DNA of 64,000 nucleotides from Kutzneria viridogrisea (GTDB taxonomy: Bacteria > Actinomycetota > Actinomycetes > Mycobacteriales > Pseudonocardiaceae): assembly GCA_014138725.1 (NCBI GenBank), contig JACJID010000005.1:310001-374000 (forward strand), written 5' to 3'. Positions 16,754 through 25,872 of the stretch are shown piece after piece. The position numbers were made by a program, and so were the translations under genes. The notes below the pieces were generated by a model that searched no databases, was not told where the DNA came from, and saw only the letters and a program-made list of their open reading frames with translations. How positions within the stretch are numbered: the stretch's first letter is position 1; every line of letters begins with the position of its first letter.

Positions 16754-17950
16754 TTGCGCGAGTGGCCGTTGTGGAGATTGCGGAAAACCGCACTGCTCTA
16801 CTGGCTCGTCGTCGACGCAGCCGCGGTGGCGGTCGGCGCGTACGTGCTCGTCTCCACACCGAGGCCCAACGCCGAACAGGTCGTCCGGTTCTCGGTGATC
16901 GCGGGAACCGGTCTGGTCGTGATCGTCGGCACCGCGGTCGCCGCGCTGCTGTCCAAGGACAGTCAGCGCAATCCCTGGGCACTGCACATCAGCTACCTGT
17001 CGGCGGGCGTGCTCGCCCTACCGCCGAACCTGCTCGCGCTGCTGCTGCTCGGGCCCGCGCTGTACGGGGTGCTCGGGGTACGGCCCGACTCGCACCGCTG
17101 GCTGTTCACCATGGCCGCGACCACCCTGGCCACGTTCGCGGCGCGGGCCGTGCTCGGCTGGGAGCGGCCCAGCTGGAACCTCGGCATGTTGCTGCTCAGC
17201 GGGACGGTGCTGCTGCTGGCCCGCGCCCTGCTGGTGGCCTTCGGCCTCTGGCTGCGCGCGCCCTCCTCGGCCGCTGACGAGGTGCTCGGTGTGCCGATCG
17301 ACGTGGTGCTGGGCATCGTCGCGTGCAGCATCGGCACGCTGATGGCCTTCGCCGTGGCGGTGGAGCCCGCGCGCGGCCTGCTCGCCGCGCCACCGATGTT
17401 CCTGTTGGAGCGGGCCGCGCAGTTGCCGCAGTGGCGCCGGTTCGCGCAGCGCGACGCCAAGACCGGGCTGGCCAACGCCGTGCACTGGGACCGGATGGCC
17501 CGCGAGGAACTGGCCAGGGCACGTCAGCGCAAGCAGTCCACCGCGATGCTGCTGCTGGACCTGGACCACTTCAAGCGGGTCAACGACGAAATCGGCCACC
17601 TCGCCGGTGACGCCGTGCTCGCCGCCGTCGCACTGGAACTGCGCGGCAACGTGCGCCGCGGCGACCTGGTCGGCCGCTTCGGCGGTGAGGAGTTCGTCGT
17701 GCTGCTGCCCGACACCTGCCCCGAGGTCGCCGAGTCCGTGGCCGAGCGGGTCCGCATGGCCATCGCCCAGTTGCGCGTGCCGACCACCGCCACCGACGGC
17801 TACGCCCACGAGCTGTCCGGGCTGACCGTCAGCATCGGCGTCTCCACTTCGGACCGGTTCGGCTACGACGTGGCCGACCTGCTGGTCGCCGCCGACTCGG
17901 CGCTGCTGTCCGCCAAGGGCTTCGGCCGCAACCTCGTCGCCATGGCCTGA
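16754..17950 (+). CDS. Membrane-bound diguanylate cyclase (GGEEF, intact I-site)
   Basis: 398 residues from TTG 16754, which follows GGAGGG at 7-8 bases; an ATG at 16655 would add 33 residues without a ribosome site. Residues ~10-215 form six or seven membrane helices. The GGDEF domain starts near 235: QRDAKTGLANAVHWDRM, LLLDLDHFKRVND (metal-binding Asp), and RRGDLVGRFGGEEFVVLL. It makes cyclic di-GMP from two GTP. RRGD five residues before GGEEF is an intact RxxD inhibitory site, so product feedback is expected. It is divergent from the sensor kinase. Confidence 0.88.
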   Translation: MREWPLWRLRKTALLYWLVVDAAAVAVGAYVLVSTPRPNAEQVVRFSVIAGTGLVVIVGTAVAALLSKDSQRNPWALHISYLSAGVLALPPNLLALLLLGPALYGVLGVRPDSHRWLFTMAATTLATFAARAVLGWERPSWNLGMLLLSGTVLLLARALLVAFGLWLRAPSSAADEVLGVPIDVVLGIVACSIGTLMAFAVAVEPARGLLAAPPMFLLERAAQLPQWRRFAQRDAKTGLANAVHWDRMAREELARARQRKQSTAMLLLDLDHFKRVNDEIGHLAGDAVLAAVALELRGNVRRGDLVGRFGGEEFVVLLPDTCPEVAESVAERVRMAIAQLRVPTTATDGYAHELSGLTVSIGVSTSDRFGYDVADLLVAADSALLSAKGFGRNLVAMA

Positions 17951-18075
17951 GATTCCCCAGCTGACTAGTGCATCCCCCGCCACTCCCAGGGGGGCGTCCC
18001 CGTCACCAGTCTACCGCCCCACCCCGACAGTTGATCTTGCTGAAGATCCACATGTGGATAACTCGGCGGTGGGCG

Positions 18076-19212
18076 CTACTGCTTTTCGCCCGGCTCCGTG
18101 TCCGTGGACCGGATCGGGTCCACCTCGGCGGGGTCCACGCCCTGGTCGTGCAGCAGCGAGCGGATGCCGGAGTTGAGCACGGCCAGCACCGGCACGGACA
18201 TCAGCGCGCCCGCGATGCCGCCGAAGGTGAAACCGCTGGCGATGACCAGGATCACGGCGAGCGGGTGCAGCTTCACGGCGCGGCCAAGCAGCAGCGGCTG
18301 GAGGATGTGGCTCTCCAGTTGCATGACGGCCACCACGATGGCGAGCACGATCAGCGCCGACACGAAGCTCTTGGCCACGAGGGCGACGAGCACGGCGACG
18401 GTGCCCGCGATGACCGCGCCGATGATCGGGATGAACGCGCCGAGGAACACCAGTGCGGCCAGCGGCACGGCCAGCGGCACGCCCACGATGCCAAGGCCGA
18501 TGCCGATGCCGACGGCGTCGACCACGGCCACGGCCGCGGTGGCGCGCACGTAGCGGACCAGTGAGGAGAAGCCGCGGCGGCCCGCCACGTCCACGCGGGG
18601 GCGCACGTCGGCGGGCACGACCCGGATCAGGAAGGACCAGATGCCCGCGCCGTCGTGCAGGAAGAAGATCAGTGTGAACAGCACGAGCAGCGCGCCGGTC
18701 ACCAGCTCACCCAGCGTGGCGGCGGTGCTCAGCGCCCCGGTGGTGATGGTCAGCTGGTTGTCCTTGATCAGGCCGATCAGCTTCTCCGGCAGGTTCAGGA
18801 ACTGGTCGTGCGACAGTTTCAGCGGGGGGCCCTCGAGCCAGGCCTGGATCGCGTTCACGCTGTCGGCCACCTTGGACTGCAACTCCGGCAGACCGGACAC
18901 GAACGCGCTGATGACCCCGTAGAGCACGCCGACCACGATGACGACCCCGCCGACCACGACCACGGTGGTGGCCAGCCCGCGCGGCACCTTCCAGCGCACC
19001 AGCTGGCCGACCGCGGGCGCCAGCAGCGCGGCGAGCAGCAGGGCGACGGCCACCGGGATCACGACCACGCCCAGGTAGCCGATCACCCAGCCCAGCAACC
19101 AGATCGCCCCCGCGATCACGAGCACTCGCCAGCTCAGCGCGGCGCTCACGCGCAGCGCCTTCGGGACCAGGGGACTGACGTCCTCGGAGCGGTTCGGCCG
19201 CGCAGAAGTCAC
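18076..19212 (-). CDS. AI-2E family transporter-like permease
   Basis: 378 residues from GTG 19212; an upstream start at 19308 is possible but the added residues look non-conserved. The pattern is that of the AI-2E/PerM family: two helices near residues 20-75, a third near 90-115, an amphipathic loop (~120-190), then ALVFLGAFIPIIGAVIAGTVA and LESHILQPLLLGRAVKLHP, the family hallmark. A charged tail ends in GEKQ. Members move small solutes or ions, and true AI-2 transport is shown only for a few. The 125-bp gap 17951-18075 before it contains no gene. Confidence 0.86.
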   Translation of the reverse strand: MTSARPNRSEDVSPLVPKALRVSAALSWRVLVIAGAIWLLGWVIGYLGVVVIPVAVALLLAALLAPAVGQLVRWKVPRGLATTVVVVGGVVIVVGVLYGVISAFVSGLPELQSKVADSVNAIQAWLEGPPLKLSHDQFLNLPEKLIGLIKDNQLTITTGALSTAATLGELVTGALLVLFTLIFFLHDGAGIWSFLIRVVPADVRPRVDVAGRRGFSSLVRYVRATAAVAVVDAVGIGIGLGIVGVPLAVPLAALVFLGAFIPIIGAVIAGTVAVLVALVAKSFVSALIVLAIVVAVMQLESHILQPLLLGRAVKLHPLAVILVIASGFTFGGIAGALMSVPVLAVLNSGIRSLLHDQGVDPAEVDPIRSTDTEPGEKQ

Positions 19213-19397
19213 CCGATCAAGGTATCCGCTGTGACCCAGCAGCGCTCGGTTCACACTTTCCGGGGATGTTGGCCGCACGGGGCTGTGCACGGCCCGCCGA
19301 GCTGACAAGGTGATCGTTGTCGACGGAGCGTGGTCGCTCGATCACCTCGAATCTTGTCGGCGAAATCTCAGTCCAGTGGTGACCCCGAGAGGAACCC

Positions 19398-20318
19398 GTG
19401 CCGGTGGAACAGCGTGCGAATGTGGAGGGCGGCCGCGTGCGGCGCGTGCTCTCCCGTGCACTGCTGACCATCGGCGGTGCGGTCGGCATCACCGCCGCCG
19501 CGTGGGCCTTCTCCGCGGCCACCGCGTCCGCGGGCACCGTCCACCAGGACGACCTGCTGGCACTGCCCGACGTGAACACCGCGACCAGCCACTCGCCGGA
19601 AACCGCATCAGCGGACGACGGGGTGCACGAGATGGCGCGCGCGGTCGCCACGGCGGCCAAGCCTGCGGTCAAGTCCACCGACGAGGCCCTGCACGGACAG
19701 CACCAGGCGCTGGCGGCACCGGGGCAGTTGCCCGACGCCGCCGACGTGGAGCGGTTCACCAACCAGCTCAAGCAGGACTTCGACCGGGTCGGCCAGCACT
19801 TGGTCACCGGCGAGGCCGGAGAGCTGGTCGGCGACTCGGTCGACCTGGTGCAGCACGTGGTGCAGCTGCCCCTGGCCAAGCTTCCCGTGAAGGTGAAGCT
19901 GCCGATCCCCGTGATCAGCGGTGACCAGGTCGTTCCCGCACCCACCACCGGCCAGCAGGCCGTGCCCGCCGTGACCGGTGCTCCGGTCCAGCGCGTACTG
20001 CCGCAGGCCGTGCTCGGCGCCACCACTGGTGGTTTCTCCGCTGCGCACAAGCAGCACGGGCCGCACACGCTGCCCGCACGGAGCTCGGACCAGCCCGGCC
20101 CGAGGAACTCCGCACCCGTGCCCTCGGACCCGTCCTCGGTTCCCTCGGCACCGTGCTGTGCCGGTCACGGTGGTGCCGGTTCACCCGGTTCTCCCACCTC
20201 GACCGACCGGCTTTCGTTCGGTAACACCCTCGGCGCCGCTGCGATCCGTGCCATCAAGGCCATCTCGCAGTCGGTGTCCGTGATGCCCGGCAAGCAGCCC
20301 GGCATCACGCCTGACTGA
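19398..20318 (+). CDS. Secreted protein upstream of the chaplin-like repeat gene
   Basis: 306 residues from GTG 19398, preceded by GAGAGGAA. No family recognised. A long basic N-tip and hydrophobic core with cleavage near ATASA (~residue 45) form a signal peptide. The middle (50-180) is Ala/Val/Lys-rich and predicted amphipathic, with LPLAKLPVKVKLPIPVISG near 157-175. The C-terminal 110 residues are Pro/Ser/Gly-rich with one CC pair (SAPCCAGHGG). It precedes the giant repeat gene in the same direction with 221 bp between. LP/KLP-rich segments recur in the tail of that protein. A cell-surface role is inferred from context only. Confidence 0.62.
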   Translation: MPVEQRANVEGGRVRRVLSRALLTIGGAVGITAAAWAFSAATASAGTVHQDDLLALPDVNTATSHSPETASADDGVHEMARAVATAAKPAVKSTDEALHGQHQALAAPGQLPDAADVERFTNQLKQDFDRVGQHLVTGEAGELVGDSVDLVQHVVQLPLAKLPVKVKLPIPVISGDQVVPAPTTGQQAVPAVTGAPVQRVLPQAVLGATTGGFSAAHKQHGPHTLPARSSDQPGPRNSAPVPSDPSSVPSAPCCAGHGGAGSPGSPTSTDRLSFGNTLGAAAIRAIKAISQSVSVMPGKQPGITPD

Positions 20319-20539
20319 TTCCCGCGCGCGGCTGGCGGTAGCAGGACACTGTGTGTCCGCACCGTTTTCCGGTCCGTGCGCATTCTCCTGCGCCGTTCCA
20401 GCCGCGCTAGCGACCCGGGATGTACCCGTCCTCAGCCGAGGTGCATCCCACTTCCGAAAACGGTGGCCGTAGCCCCGGACTAACCCCCAAGTCCCGGCCA
20501 CCTCGCTAGCTCCCGCAAGGGACAACCGAAGGAGATAAA

Positions 20540-23500
20540 ATGCAGACGTGGGCGAAGCGTGGTTTCCAGGCCGCGCTCGTCACCGGTGGACTGCTGGTCA
20601 TCGGTGCAGGCGTTGCCAACGCCTCCGAGGCCGGCACCTCGGTGAACCCGCTGGGTGTCCCCACCCCGAACTTGGCGGACGTCAACGTCAAGGTTCCGGT
20701 CCACATCGACCAGAACACCATCGGTACCGCGCTCGGTGGCGTCAGCACCCCGGCTGTCGACCAGACGATCAACACCCGCGACCTGACGAAGTCGCTGCAG
20801 GCGCACCCGCTGTCCTCGCAGAACAAGAACATCGCGGTGGACCCGGGGCAGAACATCAGCCGCGGCAACACGATCCCGGTCGACGTGTGCATCCCGATCG
20901 ACATCTCGGGCAACGCCATCGCCGCCACCGGCAACGCCAGCTCGGTGAGCCACTCCACGATGGACTGCTCGGCCCAGTCGCCGACCGTCACCGACGGCCG
21001 CAAGGGCTCCATCGCGGGCAACGAGGTCGCCGTCGACCTGACCGCCCCGGTGCAGATCACCAACAACGCGATCGCCGCGCTCGGCAACGCCGAAGCCGAG
21101 GGCTCCTCGACTGTCGTCAGCCACGTCGGCACCACCCCGATCATCACCAGCGGTGAGAAGGGCACGCTCACCGGCAACGTGGTCAACGTCGCCGGGGCGA
21201 TCCCGGTGCAGGCCGCGGTCAACGCCATCGCCGTGGGCGGCAACGCCGAGAGCAGGGGCTCGGCGCACGCCGACACCGCCGCGGGCAGCGTCATCCGCAC
21301 CGATGGCAAGAGCTCCACCCTCGGCGGCAACGTCGTGGCGGTCCCGGTGGGCCTGCCCGTCGAGGCCAACGGCAACGGCATCGCCTTCGTGGGCAACGGG
21401 GACGCCACCTCCAAGAGCGGCGCCGACGTGCTCGCCGGTGACAACACCGAGCTGGGCTGGATCCACACCAACGGCGACCCGGCCACCGGCGCGGGCAACA
21501 TCGTCCAGGCCCCGATCGCCACCAAGGTGCTGCTCGCGGGCAACGCGATCGCCGGCGCGGGCAACACGATCGCCAAGGGCCTGACCGAGAACAACGTCGA
21601 GGCCGGCGGCACCTCGCACACCGACGGCACCAAGTCCACCATCTCCGGCAACCTGGTCGACCCCGAGGTCGCCCTGCCGGTCGAGGTGTTCGGCAACGGC
21701 GTCACCGCCATCGGCACCGCCGCGGGCAGCGACATCAACAAGGTCACGATGATGGCGGGTGGCGACACCTACACCGTCGGTGACAAGTCCACCCTTGGTG
21801 GCAACGACGCGGTGGCCCCGATCGCCGGTGCCGCCGACGTGTTCGGCAGCGGCGCCTCGCTGCTGGGCAACGCCTCGGGCACCGCCAGCAACGACTCCAA
21901 GGTCAACGACGGCGGCTACAACGGCACCCTGGGCAACGACGCGGTCGGCGGCGGCAACATCGCCTTCGTGCCGGTGGCCCTGCCCGCCGAGGTCTTCGGC
22001 GCCGGTGGCTCCCTTGGCGGCAACGCGGACGGCCTGGCCAAGGAGGTCAAGGACGTCGAGGCGGGCCACATCGCCAACACCAACGACGACCGTGGCACGG
22101 TCAGCAGCAACATCGCCGCCGTCCCGGTGTCGGCCCCGGTCCAGGTCTTCGGTGACGCCGTGGGCTGGGTCGCGAACGTGAGCGGCACCGCGAACTCCGA
22201 CACCACCTCCACCGCGGGCAACGCCACGCACGCCAACGGTGCCAAGGGCAGCGCCTCGGGCAACATCGCCCAGGTGCCGGTGTCCCTGCCGACCCAGCTG
22301 TTCGGTGACACCGCCAACCTGGTGGGCAACGGCGACGCCATCGCCAAGGGCGTCACCACCTCCGTCGCCGGTGGCGGCGCGACGACCGACGGCCACGGCG
22401 GTGCCATCACCGGCAACGTCGCGGACGTGCCGGTGGCCGGTGCCATCCAGGGCACCGGGCTCTCGGCCGCCGCTGGTGCGGTGGACAACGCGCTGGCCAG
22501 CAACATGACCAGCTCCACCGCCGGTGGCGCCGACAAGACCACGGGCGAGTTCGGTTCGGTCGCGGGCAACCTCGCGCAGGTCCCGGCCGCTCCGGTCGTG
22601 CAGGTCTTCGGTGACGCCGTGTCCGCCGCGGGCATCGCGACCGCCAAGGACGACACCAAGGTGTGGGACACCGCGGGCAAGGACGCCGAGACCTCGGGCG
22701 TCGGTGGCGGCATCTCCGGCAACGTGGCCCGCGTGCCCGCCGCCGCGACCGCTGCCGTGTTCGGTGACTCGGTGACCGCGGGCGGCCTGGCCGCCTCCCT
22801 GACCAAGGGCTACATCGACCCGTCGGCCGGTGGCGACACCACCACCAGCGGTGCGCTGGGCTCGGTGTCCGGCAACGTGGCCAACGTGCCCGGCGCCGTG
22901 AACGCCGCGGTGAACGGCGACGCCGTGGGTGCCGCTGGCAACGCCGCCTCCGACGCGACCGCGTGGACCGGCAACTTCGCCGGTGGCGTGACCAAGACGG
23001 ACGGCCACTTCAGCGCGGTGTCCGGCAACATCGCCCAGGTGCCCTACGTGGCCGACGCCCAGGTGCTGGCCGACTCCGTGGCCGCCGCCGGGCAGGCCGG
23101 GTCCAAGAGCGCGCTGACCCAGATCAGCACCGCCGGTGGCGACTCGGCCACCTCCGGGCTGGCCGGCTCGCTGGCCGGTGACGTGGTGTCCGTGCCCGCC
23201 GCGGTGAACGCCGAGGTCGTGCACGACGCCGTGGGTGGCGCTGGCAACGCGTTCCAGGCAGGCAACAACAAGACCGCCGACCTGGCCGGTGGGGACATCT
23301 TCACCAACGGCCTGAGCGGCTCCGGCGCCGGTGACATCGTGCAGGTGCCGGTGGCCGGTGTGGCGCAGGTCTTCGGCGACGCCGCCTCCGTGGTCGGCAT
23401 CACCGGCACCGGTGGCACCAACCTGACCGACGTTGCCACCGCTGGTCGCCACGCGACCGCCGGTGCCTCGAACACGCTGTCCGGCGTGAACGGCAACGTG

Positions 23501-23929
23501 CCCGCGGGCGTCGTGGCGCAGATCGTCAACGTGCCGCTGCGCGTTCTGGGCCAGGCCGTGACCCACGAGAACAACCTGACCTCGGTCACCACCAGCAACG
23601 AGCACGCGCTGGTGGACCTGCCGGTCAGCGGCCAGGGCCTGATGGGCGCCCGCGAGCTGCCCAGCATGGGCGGGCTGTCCATCCTGGACCAGCTGGTGCA
23701 CGTCGGTGAGCTGGCCAAGCTGCCGGGCGGTGCCCAGGAGCGCGACCTGCCGGGTGCCAACCTGCTGAACGGGATCAAGCTGCCGGGCGTGCCCGCCGCC
23801 GCCCCGAAGCAGGAGCGCGACCTGCCCTCGCTGTCCGGCGTGCTGCCGGGTGCCCCCGAGGGTGCCCAGCTGCTGCAGCTGCCCAAGACCGACGGCATCA
23901 AGGTCATCCCGCACGTGGCTGGCATGTGA
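20540..23929 (+). CDS. Giant exported chaplin-like tandem-repeat protein
   Basis: 1,129 residues. The ATG follows AAGGAGATAAA, an ideal ribosome site. Residues 1-28 form a signal peptide (cleavage near VANA). Residues 110-982 are seventeen consecutive units; fifteen are exactly 51 residues long, one is 52 and one 56. The core is G-N-I/V-x-x-V-P-V-x3-x-V-x-V-F-G-D-A-V-x3-G-N-A, recalling the chaplin consensus (GN..QVPVN.PVNVCGN..). Only unit 1 keeps two cysteines (C117, C143), as in a true chaplin. A half unit follows, then a 125-residue tail with QERDLP twice. There is no sortase motif. Chaplins form amyloid surface films on aerial structures, so a repeat-built surface amyloid is inferred. 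A strong terminator follows. Confidence 0.82.
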   Translation: MQTWAKRGFQAALVTGGLLVIGAGVANASEAGTSVNPLGVPTPNLADVNVKVPVHIDQNTIGTALGGVSTPAVDQTINTRDLTKSLQAHPLSSQNKNIAVDPGQNISRGNTIPVDVCIPIDISGNAIAATGNASSVSHSTMDCSAQSPTVTDGRKGSIAGNEVAVDLTAPVQITNNAIAALGNAEAEGSSTVVSHVGTTPIITSGEKGTLTGNVVNVAGAIPVQAAVNAIAVGGNAESRGSAHADTAAGSVIRTDGKSSTLGGNVVAVPVGLPVEANGNGIAFVGNGDATSKSGADVLAGDNTELGWIHTNGDPATGAGNIVQAPIATKVLLAGNAIAGAGNTIAKGLTENNVEAGGTSHTDGTKSTISGNLVDPEVALPVEVFGNGVTAIGTAAGSDINKVTMMAGGDTYTVGDKSTLGGNDAVAPIAGAADVFGSGASLLGNASGTASNDSKVNDGGYNGTLGNDAVGGGNIAFVPVALPAEVFGAGGSLGGNADGLAKEVKDVEAGHIANTNDDRGTVSSNIAAVPVSAPVQVFGDAVGWVANVSGTANSDTTSTAGNATHANGAKGSASGNIAQVPVSLPTQLFGDTANLVGNGDAIAKGVTTSVAGGGATTDGHGGAITGNVADVPVAGAIQGTGLSAAAGAVDNALASNMTSSTAGGADKTTGEFGSVAGNLAQVPAAPVVQVFGDAVSAAGIATAKDDTKVWDTAGKDAETSGVGGGISGNVARVPAAATAAVFGDSVTAGGLAASLTKGYIDPSAGGDTTTSGALGSVSGNVANVPGAVNAAVNGDAVGAAGNAASDATAWTGNFAGGVTKTDGHFSAVSGNIAQVPYVADAQVLADSVAAAGQAGSKSALTQISTAGGDSATSGLAGSLAGDVVSVPAAVNAEVVHDAVGGAGNAFQAGNNKTADLAGGDIFTNGLSGSGAGDIVQVPVAGVAQVFGDAASVVGITGTGGTNLTDVATAGRHATAGASNTLSGVNGNVPAGVVAQIVNVPLRVLGQAVTHENNLTSVTTSNEHALVDLPVSGQGLMGARELPSMGGLSILDQLVHVGELAKLPGGAQERDLPGANLLNGIKLPGVPAAAPKQERDLPSLSGVLPGAPEGAQLLQLPKTDGIKVIPHVAGM
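20867..23485 (+). repeat. Seventeen in-frame ~153-bp coding repeats
   Basis: The repeats encode residues 110-982 of the giant exported protein. Unit boundaries (each starting at the Asn/Asp of GN or GD) fall at residues 110, 161, 213, 264, 320 and then every 51 residues to 982. Protein identity between units is modest but the period is almost exact, so the array is old rather than a recent expansion. Commonest positions are GN at the start, VP at 5-6, VFGD near 13-16, GNA near 22-24, AGG near 37-39 and TxG near 42-44. Confidence 0.88.
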
Positions 23930-23947
23930 GCTAGCTAGCTGAACGAA

Positions 23948-23982
23948 CTGGGCCCGGGGAGCGATCCGCTCCCCGGGCCCAG
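23948..23982. terminator. Perfect 16-bp hairpin between convergent genes
   Basis: CTGGGCCCGGGGAGCG (23948-23963), loop ATC, CGCTCCCCGGGCCCAG (23967-23982). It lies 19 bases after the giant repeat gene and 14 bases after the convergent diguanylate cyclase gene, so it can serve both. There is no T-run, but the stem is all strong pairs. Confidence 0.82.
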
Positions 23983-23996
23983 CGGCATGTCCGGGA

Positions 23997-24851
23997 TCAG
24001 CCGTTGCGCAGTCGGTTCTCCACGTAGCTGACCACGGCGTGCACCGGGGCCGACCCGTCGCTGGTCGCCCAGCAGACCCGCACCCTGGGGCGCAACCGCA
24101 CCCGGCCAAGGCGCACCGCCCGCTCGGTCAGCTCCCGCACCCGCGCGGCGATCGGCTCCCCGGTGCCGTCCGGGTGCTCGGCCACCACGGCGAACTCGTC
24201 CCCGCCGTAGCGGGCGACCGTGTGGTCGGCGCGCAGGCCGGTGCGCAACCGGCCACCGAGCACGGTGAGCAGGTCGTCCCCGGTGTCGAAGCCGAACTCG
24301 GCGTTCACCTCGGCGAGCCGGTGCACGTCGACCAGCACCAGGCTGGTCAGCGAGCCGTTCGTGCGCGAGCGGGTCAGCGACTGGTCGAGCCGGTCCAGCA
24401 GCAGCGCGCGGCTGGGCAGGCCGGTCAGCGGATCGAGCAGTCCCCTGCTGTGCGGCACGTCGGTGTGCACGGGTTGCAGCAGCACCAGCAGGCAGGGCCG
24501 CCCGCGGTGGCGGACCGGTTGGTAGTCCACCCACAGCCGGGCGTGCGGCAGGCCGTCGCGTAAGACCACCATCGGCACGGTCAGCCTGCCGGCGGCGCGT
24601 AACACCTGTGCGGTCATCTCGGCGCTGTGCGGAAGCGGTGCCCCGGAGTCGTCGCAGGCCACCCACCCGGCAGGTCTGCTGCCGTGCAGGAGGTCGTGGC
24701 GGCTGAGCCCGAGCAGGCTCCCGGCGAGGTCGTTCGCGGCGAGGACCCCGCCCTGTTCGTCCTGCAGCAGCACCCCGACCGGGAGTTCCGAGACCAACTC
24801 GTCCCAGATGGTCCCTGTCGTGGCAGGTGCCGCCGTGTCCACGGCACTCAT
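23997..24851 (-). CDS. PAS-GGDEF diguanylate cyclase (degenerate I-site)
   Basis: 284 residues from ATG 24851, preceded by GGAAGG; an ATG six codons upstream lacks a ribosome site. A PAS-like domain occupies residues ~10-120 (ELPVGVLLQDEQGGVLAAND). The GGDEF domain covers ~125-280: LLDPLTGLPSRALLLDRL, LVLVDVHRLAEVNAEFG and VARYGGDEFAVV, with the active loop intact. The residues at the inhibitory-site position read RADH instead of RxxD, so feedback binding is probably lost. There are no membrane helices, so it is a cytosolic cyclic di-GMP synthase likely tuned by the PAS ligand. It is the second GGDEF gene in the window. Confidence 0.86.
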   Translation of the reverse strand: MSAVDTAAPATTGTIWDELVSELPVGVLLQDEQGGVLAANDLAGSLLGLSRHDLLHGSRPAGWVACDDSGAPLPHSAEMTAQVLRAAGRLTVPMVVLRDGLPHARLWVDYQPVRHRGRPCLLVLLQPVHTDVPHSRGLLDPLTGLPSRALLLDRLDQSLTRSRTNGSLTSLVLVDVHRLAEVNAEFGFDTGDDLLTVLGGRLRTGLRADHTVARYGGDEFAVVAEHPDGTGEPIAARVRELTERAVRLGRVRLRPRVRVCWATSDGSAPVHAVVSYVENRLRNG

Positions 24852-24967
24852 CGTTCGCACCTTCCGCATCGGGGAGGCTTCGAGCGTTAGCCTGCTCCGC
24901 AGGTAGTACGCAGTTCAAGTGTCCGACCACACTCGTACCGGTGATCTTTGGTCACGATCCGGGCAGT

Positions 24968-25846
24968 TCAGGTCAACAGATCACCGAAAACGGCCTCGCT
25001 GACGATCGGCACCCCGTAGCGGCGGGCGGTGTTCGCCTTCACCGACATCGAGTCCGGGTCGGCGGCGACCAGCAGCCGGGTCTGCCTGGTGACGTACCCG
25101 GCGTTGACCCGCAGGCCGTGTGCCAGCGCGCGGTCCACCAGGTCCTGACGCGGGGCCTCGGTCTGCCCGGTGAACACCACCAGGTCGCCGACCCGCAGCG
25201 AGGGCAGGTCGGTGGGCGGGCTCCACTGCTCGGCCGCCCTGCGCCGACGCACCTGCTCGGCGAGTTCGGCGGGCAGCACTGGCCAGCGCCAGCCGCGCGC
25301 CGAGTCCAGCAGGTCCCGCCACGGCTCGGGCCTGCCCGCCATCCGCAGGTAGTGGCTGAGCAGGCCCGCCGCGGCATGGGCGTCGTACAGCGCGGAGTGG
25401 GCGTCGACGATGCGCACCCCCGCCGCGTCGCAGCTGGCCCGCAGCGAGCGGCCGGTGCGCTCCGGCAGGTACCGGCCGCCCAGCTCCATCGTGCACAGGC
25501 CGAGTTCGGCGGCCACCGGGACCGGCACGCCGAGCCGGTTGAACTCGGCGGCCAGGAAGCGCGCGTCGAAGGACAGGTTGTGCGCCACCACCACCCGGCC
25601 GGCCAGTTGCGCGGCGAGCGTGCCCGCGACCCGGTGGAAGGCGGGCGCCCGGCGCGCGTCGGCAGCGGTGATCCGGTGGATGTGCTGCGGGCCGAGGTCG
25701 CGACCGGGGTTGACCAGGGTGCACCACTCGGAGGTCACCTCGCCGGAGCGGTCCACCTGCACCACGGCCACCTCGATGACGCGATCCCGACCACTCGCCG
25801 CGAACCCCGTCGTCTCGACGTCCACGACCGCGTACCCATCCGACAC
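24968..25846 (-). CDS. DnaQ-like 3'-5' exonuclease with C-terminal BRCT domain
   Basis: 292 residues. The exonuclease domain (~1-165) shows all DEDDh elements: Asp-x-Glu in YAVVDVETTGF, Asp in HNLSFDARFLAAEF, and the late His/Asp in DAHSALYDAHAAAGLL. Residues ~215-292 form a ligase-type BRCT domain (GDLVVFTGQTEAPRQDLV and TRLLVAADPDSMSVKANTA). The combination is common in actinobacterial proofreading or repair exonucleases separate from the polymerase III subunit. It acts on DNA or RNA 3' ends in the cytosol. The substrate is not deducible. Confidence 0.88.
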   Translation of the reverse strand: MSDGYAVVDVETTGFAASGRDRVIEVAVVQVDRSGEVTSEWCTLVNPGRDLGPQHIHRITAADARRAPAFHRVAGTLAAQLAGRVVVAHNLSFDARFLAAEFNRLGVPVPVAAELGLCTMELGGRYLPERTGRSLRASCDAAGVRIVDAHSALYDAHAAAGLLSHYLRMAGRPEPWRDLLDSARGWRWPVLPAELAEQVRRRRAAEQWSPPTDLPSLRVGDLVVFTGQTEAPRQDLVDRALAHGLRVNAGYVTRQTRLLVAADPDSMSVKANTARRYGVPIVSEAVFGDLLT

Positions 25847-25872
25847 GCCTCGACGTTACAAGCTGTGCGAGC

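Noticed and set aside
18053-18061. TGTGGATAA, a perfect TTATCCACA DnaA box near the AI-2E permease stop
   Set aside because: It is single and part of a small ATCCACATGTGGAT palindrome; without a cluster it is probably chance.
19213-19308. N-terminal extension of the AI-2E family permease
   Set aside because: The extra 32 residues are Arg/Pro/Ser-rich and look non-conserved; the GTG at 19212 gives the usual N terminus.
20480-24109. 1,209-codon open frame antisense to the giant repeat protein
   Set aside because: It mirrors the period of the real coding repeats, has no ribosome site or signal peptide, and its composition is that of a shadow frame.
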